From: Prevotella merdae
GTDB lineage: Bacteria > Bacteroidota > Bacteroidia > Bacteroidales > Bacteroidaceae
Reading direction: 5' to 3'
DNA: 64,000 bases
Assembly (NCBI RefSeq): GCF_900290275.1
Contig: NZ_LT985324.1
Span: 633,466 to 697,465, forward strand
Made by a program: the position numbers and the translations under genes. Below, piece after piece: positions 61,265 through 64,000 of this stretch. Within the stretch, counting starts at the first letter, position 1. Each line of letters begins with the position of its first letter. The notes under the pieces were generated by a model that ran no database searches, was not told where the DNA came from, and saw only the letters and a list, made by a program, of their open reading frames with translations.

Positions 61265-63487
61265 TTACAGTCGAGCAACCGACTTTACACCCTTAACCGT
61301 GCGCAGCTTTTTCAGCAGCGATTCCAGCTTGGATGTATCGTCGACAAGCACATTAAGGTTGCCGCTGAACAATCCGTCATGGCTGTCGATGTTAATCGAT
61401 TTCATTACAATCTTCTCCTCTTTGGATATTATGCTTGTAATGTTGTTTACAATTCCTAAATCGTCGTTGCCCACTATGCGCAAGGTAATGTTGTATTGAG
61501 ATTGTCCCTTGCCGCTCCATCTTGCTTTTACTATACGGTAACCAAAGCGTTTGCGCAGCTCGGGAGCGTTAGGACAATTCTGGCAGTGAATTTTTATACC
61601 GCCCGACACAGTTACGAAACCAAAGATTGGGTCGCCGTAGATAGGGTGGCAGCATTGAGCCAACGAATAGTCTACACCCTTCAGATTCTGGTCTATCACC
61701 AGCTCGTCGTCATTACCTATATTATTATAGCTTACTGCCTGTCCGCTTTGAGCGTCAAACGAGAACTCTTCTGCCGACCTTACCACACCCGCCATCTTCT
61801 GATTAAGTTCGCGGTCGCGTTCCTCTATATATCTGTCTACAACATCATTGGCATCAAGCTTGTTGTCCACAATCTGCTTGTAAAAGTCGGATGTCTCCTT
61901 AAATCCCATACGCTTTATAAGGTGCGACATGATGCTTTCTTCCACATCCACCTTGCGGTTCTTGAATCGGCGCTCAAGAATCTCCTTGGCAAAGAGACCA
62001 TCTTTTACTTGAGTTTCTTTCAGGGCCTGGCGCACCTTGGCTTTTCCTCTTGATGTCTGTACAATGTTAAGCCAGTCGCGCTTAGGCGTTTGGTTGTTTT
62101 GCGTAAGGATTTCAACCGTGTCGCCCGAGCGTAGGGGTTCGCGTATAGGCACATTGCGACCGTTAATCTTGCCGCCAACACATTTGTTGCCCACACCCGA
62201 GTGGATATGGTAGGCAAAGTCGAGTATAGTTGCGCCCTTAGGAAACTTAAGCAAGTCGCCCTTAGGAGTGAACACAAATACCTCGTCCTCATAAAGGTCC
62301 ATCTTGAACTGGTCCATCAGCTGCATGTCGTCGCTGTTTTCCAGAGCCGTGCGTATATTGTTAAGCCACTCGTCAAGACCCGATTCGCCCTTTATGCCTT
62401 TATATCTCCAGTGTGCGGCAAGACCGCGTTCGGCAATCTCGTCCATACGTTCGGTGCGTATCTGTACCTCAACCCAATTCTGTTCAGGACCAAGTACAGT
62501 GATGTGCAAACTCTCGTATCCGTTTGATTTAGGTACGGATAGCCAGTCGCGCAGACGCTTAGGGTTAGGCTGATACATATCAGTAATGAGCGAATAAGTC
62601 TGCCAGCACAGCATCTTTTCCTGGTCGTATGGCGAGTCGATGATGATGCGTATGGCAAAGAGGTCGTAAATGCCCTCAAATCCACATTGCTGTTTCTTCA
62701 TCTTCTGCCAGATAGAGTGTATGCTCTTGGTGCGGCCTTTGATATGGCATTTAATGCCCATCTGCTTAAGTTTCTCGTCAATAGGAGTGATAAACTTCTC
62801 TATATAAGCGTCGCGCGAACGCTTTGTAGCGTTGAGCTTATCCTTAATCATATAGTAGGCATCGTGCTCAAGATACTTCAGGCTAAGGTCTTCCAGCTCG
62901 CTTTTAAGCTTGTACAAGCCCAGTTTGTGGGCAAGTGGGGCATATAGATAGCTTGCTTCCTCGGCCACACGTAGCTTAGCCTCCGTGTTGTCTGTATCGC
63001 GTATCTGGCGCATAAGGTTAACACGGTCGGTAATCATAATAAGAATGACGCGCATATCCTCGGCAAAAGATAGCAGCAAATTGCGGAAATTCTCGCTCTC
63101 TATTACCGGTGTCTTGGTGTAAAGTTCGTGTATGCGCACCAAACCGTGAATAATTTGTGCAACGCTTTTGCCAAAAAGCTGCTCGGTGCGTTCTAAGGAC
63201 AGGTTGCCGCTGATTATGCTGTTGTACAGCATAATGGCAAGCACACATTCGCGCTTCATACCTATTTCTTCCAGTTCGAGCTCGGCTGTCTGAAAGCTCA
63301 GAAGTATCGGATTCAACCCGAATATGTCCCTGCTTATCTTGTTGTCGCTTATTTCTGCTTCCAGCTGCTGTCTTAGGTTTGACTCGTCTTCGGGCTTTAA
63401 TGAGTCGCCCATAAGTTTGCGTAAGCGTGTTGCTATCTCGCCTAATTGCAGCTTCTCCTCATCTGTAAATTTGAACTTTTCCTCCAT
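61265..63487 (-). CDS. relA: RelA/SpoT homologue with degenerate hydrolase domain
   Basis: The 740-residue RSH protein has an N-terminal hydrolase-like domain (about 20-190), but its HD metal ligands are gone: the LLHDVIED region reads IMLYNSIISG and the ADRxHN region reads TDRVNLM. The synthetase domain (about 235-350) is intact: GRTKSIHSIWQKM and SNGYESLHITVLGP. TGS follows (about 390-450, VFVFTPKGDLLKFPKGATILDFAYHIHS), then a linker, a short Cys motif CCHPIYGD and a C-terminal ACT domain. It is probably a synthetase-only enzyme making (p)ppGpp. Confidence 0.93.
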   Translation of the reverse strand: MEEKFKFTDEEKLQLGEIATRLRKLMGDSLKPEDESNLRQQLEAEISDNKISRDIFGLNPILLSFQTAELELEEIGMKRECVLAIMLYNSIISGNLSLERTEQLFGKSVAQIIHGLVRIHELYTKTPVIESENFRNLLLSFAEDMRVILIMITDRVNLMRQIRDTDNTEAKLRVAEEASYLYAPLAHKLGLYKLKSELEDLSLKYLEHDAYYMIKDKLNATKRSRDAYIEKFITPIDEKLKQMGIKCHIKGRTKSIHSIWQKMKKQQCGFEGIYDLFAIRIIIDSPYDQEKMLCWQTYSLITDMYQPNPKRLRDWLSVPKSNGYESLHITVLGPEQNWVEVQIRTERMDEIAERGLAAHWRYKGIKGESGLDEWLNNIRTALENSDDMQLMDQFKMDLYEDEVFVFTPKGDLLKFPKGATILDFAYHIHSGVGNKCVGGKINGRNVPIREPLRSGDTVEILTQNNQTPKRDWLNIVQTSRGKAKVRQALKETQVKDGLFAKEILERRFKNRKVDVEESIMSHLIKRMGFKETSDFYKQIVDNKLDANDVVDRYIEERDRELNQKMAGVVRSAEEFSFDAQSGQAVSYNNIGNDDELVIDQNLKGVDYSLAQCCHPIYGDPIFGFVTVSGGIKIHCQNCPNAPELRKRFGYRIVKARWSGKGQSQYNITLRIVGNDDLGIVNNITSIISKEEKIVMKSINIDSHDGLFSGNLNVLVDDTSKLESLLKKLRTVKGVKSVARL

Positions 63488-63517
63488 AATTCACATGTTT
63501 CATATTAAAATCTACCG

Positions 63518-63525
63518 CAAAGTTA
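63518..63525 (-). promoter_or_regulatory. -7 box of the RSH gene
   Basis: TAACTTTG on the minus strand matches TAnnTTTG, 31 nt before the start codon. No good -33 TTTG is seen. Confidence 0.45.
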
Positions 63526-63634
63526 CAAAAAAATGGCAGAATATTTCCTATTTAAAGAAAAAGTCTTTATATTTGTAGACAATATACCACGAACAAGCGA
63601 TATAATCAAAATTAAAAACTAATAAGTTATAATT

Positions 63635-64000
63635 ATGTTAACTATCCAAGATTTAAACCAAATCTCACAAAGAGGAATTACTCCAGAAATGGTGGAACAT
63701 CAGTTGGACGAAATCAAGAAAGGTTTTCCTTTCTTAAAAATAGAAGCTGCTGCGGCTGTAGGCAATGGCATTTTCTCGCCTACACCCGAAGAGCGTGACA
63801 AGTATGTAGAAGAATGGAGCAAGTATCAGGAAGAAGGCCACAAGGTAGTAAAGTTTGTTCCTGCAAGTGGTGCTGCAAGCCGTATGTTTAAGAATCTGTT
63901 TGCATTCCTTACTGCCGATTATGATGTTCCTACAACCGATTTCGAGAAGGAATTCTTCGACAAGATAAAGAAGTTTGCTTTCAAGCACGAGCTTTGCGGC
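63635..64000 (+). CDS. DUF4301 family protein (cut by the window end)
   Basis: The first 122 residues are visible: MLTIQDLNQISQRGITPEMVEHQLDEIKKGFPFLKIEAAAAVGNGIF (about 1-47), then the typical VVKFVPASGAASRMFKNLFAFL (about 71-92). This is the N-terminus of DUF4301, a Bacteroidetes family of roughly 500 residues with no known function. The frame is open to the last base of the window. The start ATG at 63635 fits the family. Confidence 0.85.
   Translation, partial: MLTIQDLNQISQRGITPEMVEHQLDEIKKGFPFLKIEAAAAVGNGIFSPTPEERDKYVEEWSKYQEEGHKVVKFVPASGAASRMFKNLFAFLTADYDVPTTDFEKEFFDKIKKFAFKHELCG

Overview
The window looks like a chromosomal segment of a Bacteroidales bacterium, most likely Prevotellaceae. 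The evidence is: promoters of the Bacteroidetes type (TTTG, about 19 nt, TAnnTTTG); almost no Shine-Dalgarno sequences; Bacteroidetes-only families (GldE, DUF4491, DUF4296, DUF4301, FimB/Mfa2-like lipoprotein); a Rho with a long acidic/Asn-rich insertion; and a galM-sugar permease-galK operon. Species cannot be fixed from the sequence alone. Almost all of it is ordinary, dense core genome. No phage, insertion sequence, CRISPR array or integrase was seen.

Layout. 1-438: gene-free, with two unusual short-repeat arrays. 439-1582: rpsF-rpsR-rplI ribosomal operon (minus). 1849-2972: lrgAB. 3101-3869: rlmH and a DUF4491 membrane protein. 4064-5410: infC-rpmI-rplT. 5555-9957: secreted MORN-repeat protein, glycogen branching enzyme glgB, and a translationally coupled membrane protein. 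10052-13095: an unknown gene, ssb, gldE and a phosphopantetheinyl transferase. 13161-13802: six tRNAs (3 Gly-GCC, 2 Leu-GAG, 1 Leu-CAG) behind one promoter. 13914-19034: nspC, a HAD phosphatase, rpsP, RNase G, a 29-residue basic protein and HU. 19192-23988: a fimbrial-type lipoprotein, MATE pump, cupin, MFS transporter and panB.

24178-30815 is the most instructive region. A promoter, an isoleucine-rich leader peptide, an antiterminator and a terminator precede leuA-leuC-leuD-cimA-leuB. The fourth gene closely resembles Leptospira-type citramalate synthase. LeuBCD can process both isopropylmalate and citramalate, so the operon can feed leucine and isoleucine together, and the Ile-rich leader fits control by isoleucine supply.

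30987-31935 is the only clear accessory-type cassette: DUF3791, a DUF3990 ADP-ribosyltransferase-like protein, and a second DUF3791, overlapping or nearly so. It is a candidate toxin-antitoxin or related system.

32271-38985: TPR protein, WalJ-like hydrolase, an ABC-F protein with one dead ATP site, grpE-dnaJ, folC. 39147-42954: galactose use operon. 43054-50445: uvrA, rho and a phosphate transporter (minus). 50718-60613: ileS (eukaryote-like type), a Cys-less DksA-like protein, lspA, a DUF4296 lipoprotein, a small unknown protein, nadC, a C69 dipeptidase and a histidine phosphatase. 61265-63487: a RelA/SpoT homologue whose hydrolase ligands are lost. The window ends inside a DUF4301 gene.

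A 22-bp tandem repeat family recurs between genes at 29581-29668 and 61094-61159, with a possible decayed copy at 48087-48130.
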